Positions 18,127-26,549 of a DNA stretch of 64,000 nucleotides are shown here, in pieces; within the stretch, counting starts at the first letter, position 1; every line of letters starts with the position of its first letter. This DNA comes from Octadecabacter arcticus 238 (GTDB taxonomy: Bacteria > Pseudomonadota > Alphaproteobacteria > Rhodobacterales > Rhodobacteraceae): the NCBI RefSeq assembly GCF_000155735.2, contig NC_020908.1, forward strand, positions 1,369,001 through 1,433,000. Direction: 5' to 3'. The notes beneath the pieces were generated by a model. The model was not told the DNA's origin, did not search any database, and saw nothing but the letters and a program-made list of their open reading frames with translations. The translations under genes and the position numbers were made by a program.

Positions 18127-19397
18127 TCATGCAGCAGCCCTTTGTGTTTTTGGCGGCGCTCTGGGATGTTGGGCTGGTGCGATTGTGTCGACGATTATCA
18201 ACTGCCCGCCACAACATGGGCAAGGCAGAGCAAGAACACGAGGAGGTTCATCTGCATCGTTGATGGTGTTGCCTTTATCGTGCTCCTTGTGAGGGGTTTT
18301 GGCCCCCAGCAGTTGCCGGATCCGCGCGATATTGGCCGTGCGGTTGCTATTCCCATAGAACCCATAATGTCGGATGCGGTGCTGGCCTCTGGGCAGCACG
18401 TGGATCAGGAACCGGCGAATGAACTCATTTGTGGATCAGGAACCGGCGAATGAACTCATTTGTGGATCAGGAACCGGCGAATGAACTCATTTGTGGATAA
18501 GGACATGGTCGTGTGGCGGCCCGCACCTTTGAGGCGATAGTCCTTGGCGCGGAAGGTGACGTTTTGCGCATCGAAACGGATCAACCGGCTGTTTGAAATG
18601 GCAATCCGATGTGTGTAGCGCGATAGGTATGCCAGCACCGCTTTTGGCCCGGTGAAGGGTTCTTTGGCGTAGACCACCCATTCGATTTTACGCAGCGGTT
18701 GCAGGAAAGTGTCAAAGACATTTCGATCTGCAAGGTTTGTGAGATCGCCGAAGAATTGCAGTTTCCCGGCCTTATGCAGCTTGGCCAGCCCTTCCAGAAT
18801 GAGCCGCCGATACAAGCGGGATAGAACGTGGACAGACAGGAAGAAGTTCTTGCGGCAGGCGATCCATTTTGAACCATCTGTCGAAAGCCCTCCCCCCGGC
18901 ACGATCATATGGACATGGGGGTGGTGGGTCATCGCCGAGCCCCAAGTGTGAAGGACCGACGTTATGCCAACCTTTGCCCCCAGATGTTTAGGATCAGCGG
19001 CGATTCTGACCACAGTGTCCGCGCTTGCCCGCATCAGAAGATTATAGATCTCGCGTTTGTTCTGATATGCGATGTCAGCAATCTGCTTTGGCAAGGTGAA
19101 GACCAGATGGAAATACCGCACAGGCAGCAGTTCAGCCTCACGTGCCGCAAGCCATATCTTCGCTGCACCCGCCTGGCATTTTGGGCAGTGACGGTTGCGG
19201 CATGAGTTGTAGGCGATATGCTCATGCGCGCAGTCGGCGCAGCGCGCGACATGACCGCCAAGCGCCGCGGTTCGACAGCGCTCAATCGCACTCATGACTT
19301 TGAACTGGTTCAGGCTGATGTGTCCTGCGTTTGCGGCACGCCAAGCAGCACCATGGTCACGGAAGATATCCGCGACCTCCAGTGATCGACTGGGCAT
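18127..19397 (-). pseudogene. IS91-family transposase, frame broken by a 31-bp tandem triplication
   Basis: The N-terminal zinc-binding region is present (CADCAHEHIAYNSCRNRHCPKCQ), then HHPHVHMIVPGGG with the metal-binding HUH-like histidines, the transposase core and SRYTHRIAISN. The frame ends at 18456 within FIRRFLIHK because a 31-bp unit is present three times. With a single unit the protein would continue LIHVLPRGQHRIRHYGFYG and a C-terminal CPCCGG zinc pair to the stop at 18127. Rep-like catalytic tyrosines are upstream of the break, but the C-terminus is lost. Confidence 0.85.
18400..18492. repeat. 31-bp unit repeated three times in tandem
   Basis: The units are 18400-18430, 18431-18461 and 18462-18492, starting GTGGATCAGGAACCGGCGAA and identical. 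Two surplus units add 62 bp, which shifts the frame of the IS91 transposase. Slipped-strand duplication is the likely origin, with short GTGGAT repeats at the borders. Confidence 0.93.
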
Positions 19398-19403
19398 GGT
19401 GGC

Positions 19404-20318
19404 CTATGAAGGCTTAGGCTTGCCCTTCTTCCGCTTGGCTCCATTCAGATCATCCAGCGGACTGTCCACTGCCGCAATCATGCCCGTGGCAACGCTGGCA
19501 TAGCGCGCAGTAGTTGTCAGTTTGGAATGCCCGAGCAAGGCTTGGATCACCCGGATATCGACGCCGCGCTCCAACAGATGGGTTGCAAAACTGTGCCTCA
19601 ACGTGTGCAGCGTGACCGGTTTGGTGATCCCGGCTTCCCGCGCGGTCTCTTTAAATAGCCGCGATATCTGTCGCGCTGAGAGGTGTTTGCCGCGATAGCT
19701 GGGAAAGAGGACCCGCTCGGGTGCAGGAACATCCTTGTCCTGACCGGTCGGCCGTTCTTTCCACCAGTCGCGCAGCAGGCTCAAAATATCGACAGGCAGC
19801 ATGACGATGCGATCCTTGCGCCCCTTCGATTGCACGATGCGGATGATTTCCTGATCGCTATCAATATCACCAACTTTGAGCCGCACGACCTCGCCCGCAC
19901 GCATCCCGCAGCCATAAGCCAGCGACAACATCACGCGCGCCTTCAGGCTCGGAGCCATAGCCAGAATGCGTTTAATCTCCTTTTTGCTCAGCACCAGTGG
20001 CACTTTCACCGGTTCCTTCAAATGGAAGATCTCGGCCACAAGATCATGCCGTCGAAGGGTCACGCGGAGCAGAAACTTGACCCCTGTCATCGTTTGGTTT
20101 CGGGTGCAGATGCTGACGCCGCTCTCGATCAGGTGTTGTTGGAAATACTTCACATCGTCTGGCGTGGCCGTCTCTGGCGAGCGCCCTAACCAAGCCGCAA
20201 AACGCTTACAGGCGCGCAGGTGACTACTCTGTGATGCAGGGCCGAGATTGCGCCCTGACATATCGGAAATCATGCGCGCACGAAGGGGCGTCGTTGGTGT
20301 CGATTGTTGAATGTTCAT
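19404..20318 (-). CDS. Tyrosine recombinase/phage-type integrase
   Basis: The 304-residue protein, counted from MNIQQST at 20318, has an N-terminal SAM-like core-binding domain and a C-terminal catalytic domain. Visible catalytic residues are Arg in YGCGMRAGEVVRL, HTLRHSFATHL with the His-x-x-Arg pair, GHSKLTTTARY with the second His, and the Tyr nucleophile. The C-terminus is very basic (KRKKGKPKPS). It precedes the IS91-type transposase by 6 bp in the same direction and likely belongs to that element, where such recombinases are thought to help resolve or insert the element. Confidence 0.88.
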   Translation of the reverse strand: MNIQQSTPTTPLRARMISDMSGRNLGPASQSSHLRACKRFAAWLGRSPETATPDDVKYFQQHLIESGVSICTRNQTMTGVKFLLRVTLRRHDLVAEIFHLKEPVKVPLVLSKKEIKRILAMAPSLKARVMLSLAYGCGMRAGEVVRLKVGDIDSDQEIIRIVQSKGRKDRIVMLPVDILSLLRDWWKERPTGQDKDVPAPERVLFPSYRGKHLSARQISRLFKETAREAGITKPVTLHTLRHSFATHLLERGVDIRVIQALLGHSKLTTTARYASVATGMIAAVDSPLDDLNGAKRKKGKPKPS

Positions 20319-20366
20319 CGGAATATCCTCTGTCAATCGAGGCAAAATCACCTCGACCAACAGCAC

Positions 20367-20642
20367 ACACCCAAAATCTAGAATCGCGCAACAAATCCCT
20401 GTTAAGCCCTACACCCGCAGCAAGCGCCCCTATCGCGGAGCGATTTAGTGCTTGGGCTGATAGTGACAGATGCTGCACCATGCACATTTCGACGTGAAGG
20501 GCGGAAAGCGGAAGTTCGCCGCACCTGCATACGTGTTATCTGAGATTGAGAAAAGCGGACATGCACAGGACTAAAGACCGCTGCTTCCGCGCTGCGTCCT
20601 GCTCCAAGGTTCGCTATGCGCGGGATGCAGGCCAAATGGACG
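20367..20642. other. Intergenic region, no gene seen
   Basis: About 280 bp between the recombinase and the iclR-type gene, with no ORF of recognisable family and no RNA signature. One end of the IS91 element is expected here. Confidence 0.4.
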
Positions 20643-21410
20643 TCAGGATAGGCTTTTTTGTCTGGTATCCTGTACGATACTCCAGCCAAGGATTGCCGAT
20701 ATTTCGTAAGCGATTTTGGTGATTTGAGGGCCAAGTTTTTCACGAAACGCTGGTGTGAACACCCGCACCGAACCGGTCGCACCTATGGACATTGTGGCGC
20801 CGGGCCCGTTTGGCGCAAGCGGAGCCGCAACCGAGCACATGCCGCGCTCAATTTCTTCCACGCATTCCGCAAAACCGCGCTGGCGAATGGTTTCGAATTC
20901 CGCTTCCAAATCATGCACATTTGTCAGGGTGAATTCAGTGTATGCACGCAACCGGCCTTCCATTTCGCCAGTCAAAAACAACTCTGGCGAAAAAGCGGCA
21001 ACAGCCTTGGAGCAGGAGCAGGCATGCAGTGGGCGCTTTCCCAAACCAGGATGAAGATAGGACACACCGGTGTCCGGCGTCTCGACATGAATGATTTCCA
21101 CGGATTTCCCGCGCAACCGCGACAGGAAAAATGCGGCTCCGAATTCGGTGGCCGCTTGTTTCAACGTTGGCGCAATTAGTTCCAGCAGCGCACGGTCGGA
21201 CTGATCGCGGTGCGTCATCTGCTTCAGGCGGGTGCCAATTGTGAACCGCCCACGTGCCACAGGTTCCAACAGGCCGACGGAAACGAGGTCCTGCACCAAT
21301 CTATATGCAGATGGCTTTGGGAGGTCTGAATGGGCGCAAATCTCGGCCACCGTTGCCTCGCCCTTCTGTCCTACAATTTCGAGAATACAAGTGAGGCGTT
21401 CCAGGTGCAT
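20643..21410 (-). CDS. IclR-family transcriptional regulator
   Basis: The 255-residue protein starts at ATG 21410 behind CAAGGTAAAAAT; longer starts would extend over the divergent promoter. An N-terminal winged HTH (EATVAEICAHSDLPKPSAYRL) is followed by the IclR effector domain, with LSRLRGKSVEIIHVETPD, PLHACSCSKAVAAF and RGFAECVEEIERGMCSVAAPL. IclR regulators bind small organic acids or aromatics and usually control adjacent catabolic operons. This gene is divergent from the methanethiol oxidase operon with a 68-bp gap, so it very likely controls that operon. Confidence 0.88.
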   Translation of the reverse strand: MHLERLTCILEIVGQKGEATVAEICAHSDLPKPSAYRLVQDLVSVGLLEPVARGRFTIGTRLKQMTHRDQSDRALLELIAPTLKQAATEFGAAFFLSRLRGKSVEIIHVETPDTGVSYLHPGLGKRPLHACSCSKAVAAFSPELFLTGEMEGRLRAYTEFTLTNVHDLEAEFETIRQRGFAECVEEIERGMCSVAAPLAPNGPGATMSIGATGSVRVFTPAFREKLGPQITKIAYEISAILGWSIVQDTRQKSLS

Positions 21411-21419
21411 ATTTTTACC

Positions 21420-21450
21420 TTGCGAGAATCCAATTATCAATTTACGAGAA
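21420..21450. promoter_or_regulatory. Candidate IclR operator (direct repeats)
   Basis: TTGCGAGAA (21420-21428) and TTACGAGAA (21442-21450) are spaced 22 bp, two helical turns, in the short divergent region. A third similar word, TTTCGAGAA, lies inside the start of the regulator gene near 21380. This is a positional and repeat-based guess only. Confidence 0.35.
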
Positions 21451-21478
21451 ATGCATATTATTGCAAGGGAGGAATGTG

Positions 21479-22837
21479 ATGATGGACGGCGCATGTTGTG
21501 GCCCGGGGTATGCAAGCCCGGCCGAAGCCATCAAGGCTCCACGTGAAAAATTGCTTTACACGATCGCCATATACACGGGCACCGGCATTCAAAAGCCGGA
21601 CTACTTGGCGACGGTTGATGCGGACCCCGAAAGCCCGACCTATTCACAGGTCATCCACCGTCTCGAGATGCCCGGCATCGGGGACGAGCTTCACCACATG
21701 GGGTGGAACGCCTGTTCGTCGTGCCATGACGACGCGGGCATGTCGCGCAAGTACCTGCTGGTGCCCGGTGTGCGGTCCAACAATATCCATGTCATCGACA
21801 CGGCCACTGACCCCTACGCGCCGCGCCTGCACAAGGTCATTGATGGGGCCGAGATCAAGTCGAAGACTAACCTAAGTGGCCCCCACACTGTGCATTGTCT
21901 AGGCTCTGAGATAATCATTTCGTTCCTCGGCGATGCGCAAGGCGAAGCTCCCGGTGGCTACCTGCAACTCAACAAGGATTTCGAGATCGTGGGCCGGTGG
22001 GAAGAAACCATGGGCGACATTCCGTTCAGCTATGATTTCTGGTACCAGCCGCGCCACAACGTCATGGTGTCGTCCGAATGGGCAGCTCCCAACACGTTTA
22101 TGCCGGGGTTCGACCTGGAAGAAGTGGGGCACCTGAAATATGGACGCCGCCTGCACATCTGGGATTTCGAGGCGCGCAAACCGGTCGAGACCATGTATCT
22201 CGGTGAAGACGGGCTGATGCCCCTGGAAGTGAAATTCCACCATAACCCTGAAAGTAGCCATGGATTTTGCGGTGCGGCCCTGTCGGCTAATGTGATCCAT
22301 TTCTGGAAGTCTGACGCAGGCAAGTGGGAATGGGAAAAGATCATCGACGTCGAGAACGAGCCGCACCCCGAATGGCCTATCCCGATACCGGGGGTGATGA
22401 GCGCGATCCTCGTATCTATGGACGACAAGTATCTTTACCTGAATAACTGGCTGCACGGCGACATGCGCCAGTACAACATCAGCGATCCGCACAACCCTGT
22501 GCTGACGGGCCAGGTCTACATGGGTGGTCTGCTGGGCAAGGCACCCGAGGTTAATGGCATCAAGGTCGCGGGCGGGCCGCAGATGTATCAGCTCTCGCTG
22601 GATGGAACGCGGCTTTATGTTACGACCTCGCTGTTCTCGACATGGGACAACCAGTTCTACCCCGAGATCCGCACTCAAGGGGGGGTCATGCTAATGATCG
22701 ACTGCGATGTCCAAAACGGCGGCATGAAGATAAACGAGGATTTCATCGTGGACTTCGGCAAGGAGCCTAATGGCCCCAGCCGCTGCCACGAGACTCGCTA
22801 TCCCGGCGGCGATTGCACGAGCGATATCTGGCTGTGA
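21479..22837 (+). CDS. mtoX: Methanethiol oxidase / selenium-binding protein family
   Basis: The 452-residue protein starts ATGATGG behind GGGAGGA. It matches the SELENBP1/methanethiol oxidase family: an N-terminal CCGPGYASP motif, NACSSCHDD with the paired cysteines near residue 85, SGPHTVHCL with a conserved histidine, NVMVSSEWAAPNTF, and ESSHGFCGAALSANV. Bacterial members are copper-dependent enzymes that oxidise methanethiol to formaldehyde, hydrogen sulfide and hydrogen peroxide. No signal peptide is visible, although characterised members can be periplasmic. It heads a tightly packed seven-gene operon with a demethylase-like gene at its end, supporting methanethiol as the substrate. Confidence 0.85.
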   Translation: MMDGACCGPGYASPAEAIKAPREKLLYTIAIYTGTGIQKPDYLATVDADPESPTYSQVIHRLEMPGIGDELHHMGWNACSSCHDDAGMSRKYLLVPGVRSNNIHVIDTATDPYAPRLHKVIDGAEIKSKTNLSGPHTVHCLGSEIIISFLGDAQGEAPGGYLQLNKDFEIVGRWEETMGDIPFSYDFWYQPRHNVMVSSEWAAPNTFMPGFDLEEVGHLKYGRRLHIWDFEARKPVETMYLGEDGLMPLEVKFHHNPESSHGFCGAALSANVIHFWKSDAGKWEWEKIIDVENEPHPEWPIPIPGVMSAILVSMDDKYLYLNNWLHGDMRQYNISDPHNPVLTGQVYMGGLLGKAPEVNGIKVAGGPQMYQLSLDGTRLYVTTSLFSTWDNQFYPEIRTQGGVMLMIDCDVQNGGMKINEDFIVDFGKEPNGPSRCHETRYPGGDCTSDIWL

Positions 22838-23202
22838 ACGCGACCCGCACCATAACGATCGCCAACTGCGGCGGCGCGACCTATCAGGTCGAGGCCCGCC
22901 GCCCGTTACTGGACTGCCTGCGCGAGCAGGGTGTGGATCTGCCTTACGGCTGCAAATACGGCGGCTGCATCACCTGTGCGGCCAAGCTGACTGCAGGTGA
23001 GGTTGACCAGCGCCGCCAAGTGGCGCTGAACAATCGACAGATCAACAATGGCTACGTCCTGCTCTGCGTCGCACGCGCCGTCACCGATTGCACTTTGGAA
23101 GTTGGCGTCGAAAGCCACGACAAACTTTACCGCAACCCATTCATCGACCCGCTGGAGCCGCATGAGCTGAAGGCGGATATAGCAACACCCAAGGAACGTT
23201 AA
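22834..23202 (+). CDS. 2Fe-2S ferredoxin
   Basis: The 122-residue protein has the plant-type ferredoxin cluster motif CKYGGCITCAAKL with a fourth Cys in LLCVARAV, about residues 42-80. GTG at 22834 overlaps the mtoX stop by four bases (GTGA), so translation is coupled; a TTG at 22813 is possible but less likely. It probably carries single electrons for an enzyme of this operon. No reductase gene is present, so its electron donor must be encoded elsewhere. Ferredoxins are not a known requirement of methanethiol oxidase, which makes this link interesting. Confidence 0.85.
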   Translation: MNATRTITIANCGGATYQVEARRPLLDCLREQGVDLPYGCKYGGCITCAAKLTAGEVDQRRQVALNNRQINNGYVLLCVARAVTDCTLEVGVESHDKLYRNPFIDPLEPHELKADIATPKER

Positions 23203-23203
23203 C

Positions 23204-23668
23204 ATGCCAGCAGCAGCGCTTGATGAGCTCTACAACTACGACCAGCAGTACCTTGATGACATCCTGGAATCAGTCAAGACCATCGCCATGGTCGGGGCCA
23301 GCGCTGACAAGACGAAGTTTAGCTATGGTGTGCTGCGCGTGTTGCACGAGACGGGATACGACATGATCCCGGTGAACCCGAACCCTAACCTGACGGAGAT
23401 CCGCGGCATTCCGGTGTATCATTCGCTCGAAGAAATTGACCGCCCTGTTGATATGGTCGAGGTTTTTCGACCAAAAGACGAACTCTACGGCATTACAGAA
23501 AAGGCCATCGCCATCGGTGCGAAAGTGCTTTGGGGACAGATCGATGTTTACGACGACCTGGCGGCGAAGCTCGCGCAAGATGCGGGCTTGAAAGTGGTGA
23601 TGAACCGCTGTCCCAAGATCGAGCTGTTCCGCCCGTTCTGGAAGCCCCGCCTCGACCTTGAGATTTGA
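23204..23668 (+). CDS. CoA-binding protein (YccU-like)
   Basis: The 154-residue protein is a stand-alone CoA_binding_2 Rossmann domain: KTIAMVGASADKTKFSYG near residue 27 and IPVNPNP near residue 57, ending in VVMNRCPKIE with a conserved Cys. Such proteins bind CoA and may protect it as mixed disulfide or regulate CoA enzymes. It starts one base after the ferredoxin stop, so it is firmly in the operon. Its role in methylated sulfur metabolism is unknown. Confidence 0.8.
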   Translation: MPAAALDELYNYDQQYLDDILESVKTIAMVGASADKTKFSYGVLRVLHETGYDMIPVNPNPNLTEIRGIPVYHSLEEIDRPVDMVEVFRPKDELYGITEKAIAIGAKVLWGQIDVYDDLAAKLAQDAGLKVVMNRCPKIELFRPFWKPRLDLEI

Positions 23669-23707
23669 TCTGAGGGACCTGACGCTATACTTAAAAGGAA
23701 TCTGAAT

Positions 23708-24097
23708 ATGCCGCAGACCATTACCAAGACTTCCGAGGACATCGTGAAAGAGGCGATGGCGACCGTGCCTGAAATCAGCGCCAAGGAGGCATTGAGCCTA
23801 GCCGGCTCGCCTGATCACGTCTTTGTCGACCTGCGCGATGGCACGGAACAGGCAAAGACAGGCGTCATCGCCGGGGCCGTTACGTCGTCGCGCGGCATGA
23901 TGGAATTCCATATTGATCCGGAAAGCCCAGCACACAAATCTGAATTCAATCAGGACAAGACCTACGTCTTCTACTGCGCATCCGGCGGACGATCGGCGCT
24001 CGCGGCGAAGGTGGCCATGGAGATGGGCCTCTCGCCAGTCGTAAACATGTCCGGCGGCGTCGGTGCATGGAAGAAGGCCGGAGGCATGTTGGAGTAA
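23708..24097 (+). CDS. Rhodanese-domain protein
   Basis: The 129-residue single-domain rhodanese has the substrate loop VFVDLRDGTEQ and the active-site loop FYCASGGRSALAA, with the nucleophilic Cys near residue 93. Rhodaneses transfer sulfane sulfur between donors and thiols. Following a methanethiol oxidase, it could bind sulfur released as sulfide after oxidation to persulfide. A TAAAAGGAATCTGAAT leader gives a ribosome-binding site. Confidence 0.85.
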   Translation: MPQTITKTSEDIVKEAMATVPEISAKEALSLAGSPDHVFVDLRDGTEQAKTGVIAGAVTSSRGMMEFHIDPESPAHKSEFNQDKTYVFYCASGGRSALAAKVAMEMGLSPVVNMSGGVGAWKKAGGMLE

Positions 24098-24100
24098 ATC

Positions 24101-24913
24101 ATGGAAGGTACAATGGAAAACGACAGCCTCATCCTGCGCTCAGATCAAGACGGCATTGCCGTCCTGACGCTGAATTCGCCCAAATCAATAAACGCTCTAT
24201 CAGAGGCGATGTTGGCCACAATGTCGGAGATGCTGGACGACATCTCAGCAGACCGCAGTGTCAAGGCGGTCGTGCTGCGTAGCGGCGGTAACCACTTTTG
24301 CGCAGGCCATAACCTCAAGGAAATGACGGCGCGCCGCGCCGACGTGGACGGAGGTTTCCAGTATTTCCAGGACCTCTTCGCCAAGTGCTCGGCGATGATG
24401 TTGCGCGTCGTGCGACTGCCACAACCCGTGATCGCCGAAGTCAAGGGGATTGCCACTGCGGCGGGCTGCCAGCTTGTGGCCTCCTGTGATCTGGCCGTCT
24501 CCGCCGATGATGCGAAATTCGCCACGTCGGGTGTGAACATTGGGCTGTTCTGCTCGACCCCGATGGTCGCTCTGGCGCGCAATGTGCCGCGCAAACTGGC
24601 AATGGAAATGCTGCTTCTGGGGGAATTTCTTCCTGCGGACCGGGTCGCTGAAATGGGTCTTGTGAACCGTGTCGTGCCACTGGCAGAGCTAGAGGGCGCA
24701 TGCATGGATATGGCGCGGATCATTGCCGACAAATCCCCGGCTGCCGTCAAGATCGGCAAGCGCGCCTTTTACGAGCAACTCGAAATGCCGCTGGAGCAGG
24801 CGTATGCCTTCGCTGGCCGCACGATGGCGGAAAACATGATGGCGAAAGATACCGTGGCGGGCATTGGCGCCTTCACGCGCAAGGAACCCATGCCCGAATG
24901 GACCGGAGAATGA
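24101..24913 (+). CDS. Enoyl-CoA hydratase/isomerase family protein
   Basis: The 270-residue crotonase-fold protein (start 24101 or Met5 at 24113) has the oxyanion-hole regions HFCAGHNLKEM near residue 66 and GIATAAGCQLVASCDLA near residue 120. At the two positions where hydratases have catalytic Glu (GCE and the PE/GE pair), this protein has Gln (GCQL) and ATSGVNIGLFCSTP. It therefore belongs with ECHDC3-like crotonases that lack canonical hydratase residues. It overlaps the following ligase start (ATGA). Its place in the operon matches that of DmdD in DMSP metabolism, but the residues argue against simple identity. Confidence 0.8.
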   Translation: MEGTMENDSLILRSDQDGIAVLTLNSPKSINALSEAMLATMSEMLDDISADRSVKAVVLRSGGNHFCAGHNLKEMTARRADVDGGFQYFQDLFAKCSAMMLRVVRLPQPVIAEVKGIATAAGCQLVASCDLAVSADDAKFATSGVNIGLFCSTPMVALARNVPRKLAMEMLLLGEFLPADRVAEMGLVNRVVPLAELEGACMDMARIIADKSPAAVKIGKRAFYEQLEMPLEQAYAFAGRTMAENMMAKDTVAGIGAFTRKEPMPEWTGE

Positions 24914-26520
24914 CCTTCGAGGGCCCCGAGCTTGCGCGTAATGCAGCCAATCACACGGCCTTGTCCCCTGTTTCGATTCTCAAGCGCGTAGAGCGTGTGC
25001 ACCCGGAACTGCCCGCACAGATCCACGGGCGTATACGGCGCAACTGGGGTGAGGTCGCGGTGCGTTGCAAGCGGCTTGCCTCGGCTTTGGTCAAGCGCGG
25101 CATCGGCAAGGGCGACACAGTTGCCCTTATCGCTCCGAACATCCCCGAGGCGCTGGAATGTGCGCTGGCGATGCCCATGCTGGGCGCTGTTCTGAACGCC
25201 AACAACATGCGGCTCGATGTCGGCACCATCGCCTATATTTTGGAGCATGGCGAAGCTAAGGTTCTGCTGGTTGATACCGAGTTCTCGGCGATGGCAGCCG
25301 AGGCCGTCGCGCAGTCGGGCCGCGACGTTCTGGTTGTCGATATTGAAGACAGCGAAGGACCGGGTGGTGACAGGATCGGCACGCTGACCTATGACGACCT
25401 GCTGTCCGAGGGCGATCCGGATTTTGCCTATACCCTGCCGGATGACGAATGGGACGCGCTTGCGCTGAACTATACCTCCGGCACCACGGGGCGGCCCAAG
25501 GGCGTGGTCTATTCCCACCGCGGCGCGTGGACCAACGCGGTCAACAACGTGGTGACATGGGCAATGCCACACCATCCCGTGTATCTGTGGACGCTGCCGC
25601 TGTTTCACTGCAACGGCTGGTGCTTTCCCTGGACGATCACCATGCTGGCTGGGACGCATGTGTTCCTGCGCGCGCCAAGAGCGGACGTGATCTATGACGC
25701 CTTCGCCGATCATGGTGTCACGCATCTCTGCGGCGCTCCGATCATCATGTCGATGATCAGCGATGCAGAAGAAAAGCGGGGCTTCCCACAAAAGATCAAG
25801 ATGATGACCGCCGCCGCTCCGCCGCCGGCCAGCGTCATCAAGGGTATGGAGGCGATGGGCATCTCCATCACGCATGTCTACGGCCTGACCGAAGTCTATG
25901 GTCCCGCTGTCGTGTGCGCCGAAAAACCCGGCTGGGCGGCGCTTCCCGCTGAGCAGCAGGCCGAGATGAAGGCCCGTCAGGGTGTTGCCTACGAGCTTGA
26001 GGAAGACGTGCTGGTCCTCGACCCCGAAACAGGCACACCCGTGCCGTGGAATGGCAAGACGCTGGGCGAGGTCGTGTTTCGCGGCAACATCGTCATGAAG
26101 GGGTATCTGAAGGCCCCCGAGGAAACCGCCAAGGCCTTCAAGGACGGGTGGTTCTGGTCCGGTGATATCGCGGTACAGCACGCCGATGGCTACATCGAAA
26201 TCCGGGACCGCTCCAAGGATATCATCATCTCGGGTGGTGAAAACATCTCCTCCATTGAAGTGGAAAAGGCGCTCTATTCCCACCCCGCCGTCAGCGTCGT
26301 TGCCGTGGTGGCGATGCCCGATGAAAAATGGGGTGAGGTGCCCTGCGCCTTCGTCGAATTGTCGGGTGAGGTGACAGAAGAAGAATTGCTTGCCCATGCC
26401 AAGGCAAGGCTTGCTGGGTACATGCGCCCAAAGAAGGTGATCTTTGGAGAGCTTCCAAAAACCACCACTGGGAAAATCCGAAAAAACGAACTCCGCGATC
26501 TGGTCCGCCAGAAAATCTGA
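24910..26520 (+). CDS. Acyl-CoA ligase, DmdB-like
   Basis: The 536-residue AMP-forming ligase has the P-loop YTSGTTGRPKGVVYSHRG near residue 180, VYLWTLPLFHCNGWCFPWT, VYGLTEVYGPAVV and the hinge SGDIAVQHADGYIEIRDRSK. The C-terminal catalytic Lys is in PKTTTGKIRK. HCNGWCFPWT and the overall length recall DmdB-type methylmercaptopropionate-CoA ligases of roseobacters and their relatives. It would activate a short carboxylic acid with ATP and CoA. Start ATG 24910 overlaps the crotonase stop. Beside a demethylase-like gene the natural acid may be methylmercaptopropionate; medium-chain acids are an alternative. Confidence 0.82.
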   Translation: MTFEGPELARNAANHTALSPVSILKRVERVHPELPAQIHGRIRRNWGEVAVRCKRLASALVKRGIGKGDTVALIAPNIPEALECALAMPMLGAVLNANNMRLDVGTIAYILEHGEAKVLLVDTEFSAMAAEAVAQSGRDVLVVDIEDSEGPGGDRIGTLTYDDLLSEGDPDFAYTLPDDEWDALALNYTSGTTGRPKGVVYSHRGAWTNAVNNVVTWAMPHHPVYLWTLPLFHCNGWCFPWTITMLAGTHVFLRAPRADVIYDAFADHGVTHLCGAPIIMSMISDAEEKRGFPQKIKMMTAAAPPPASVIKGMEAMGISITHVYGLTEVYGPAVVCAEKPGWAALPAEQQAEMKARQGVAYELEEDVLVLDPETGTPVPWNGKTLGEVVFRGNIVMKGYLKAPEETAKAFKDGWFWSGDIAVQHADGYIEIRDRSKDIIISGGENISSIEVEKALYSHPAVSVVAVVAMPDEKWGEVPCAFVELSGEVTEEELLAHAKARLAGYMRPKKVIFGELPKTTTGKIRKNELRDLVRQKI

Positions 26521-26549
26521 CCCCTCACAAATCAAATTGGATACACATC

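Larger units (their letters stand above)
18127..20366 (-). mobile_element. IS91-type element with tyrosine recombinase
   Basis: A tyrosine recombinase gene is followed after 6 bp by an IS91-family (HUH, Y2) transposase gene in the same direction, a pairing known from IS91-like elements of alphaproteobacteria. IS91 elements move by rolling-circle replication and leave no target duplication. I could not define the ori and ter ends, so the limits given are those of the genes. Confidence 0.75.

Noticed and set aside
18400-18492. Possible CRISPR-like array
   Set aside because: The 31-bp units are directly adjacent without spacers and lie inside the transposase gene; it is a tandem duplication.
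21899-22678. A 259-codon minus-strand frame
   Set aside because: Antisense to the methanethiol oxidase gene; no family features.
24769-26535. A 588-codon open frame on the minus strand
   Set aside because: It lies antisense to the crotonase and acyl-CoA ligase genes, whose motifs and operon overlaps are clear. High GC makes such long shadow frames common.
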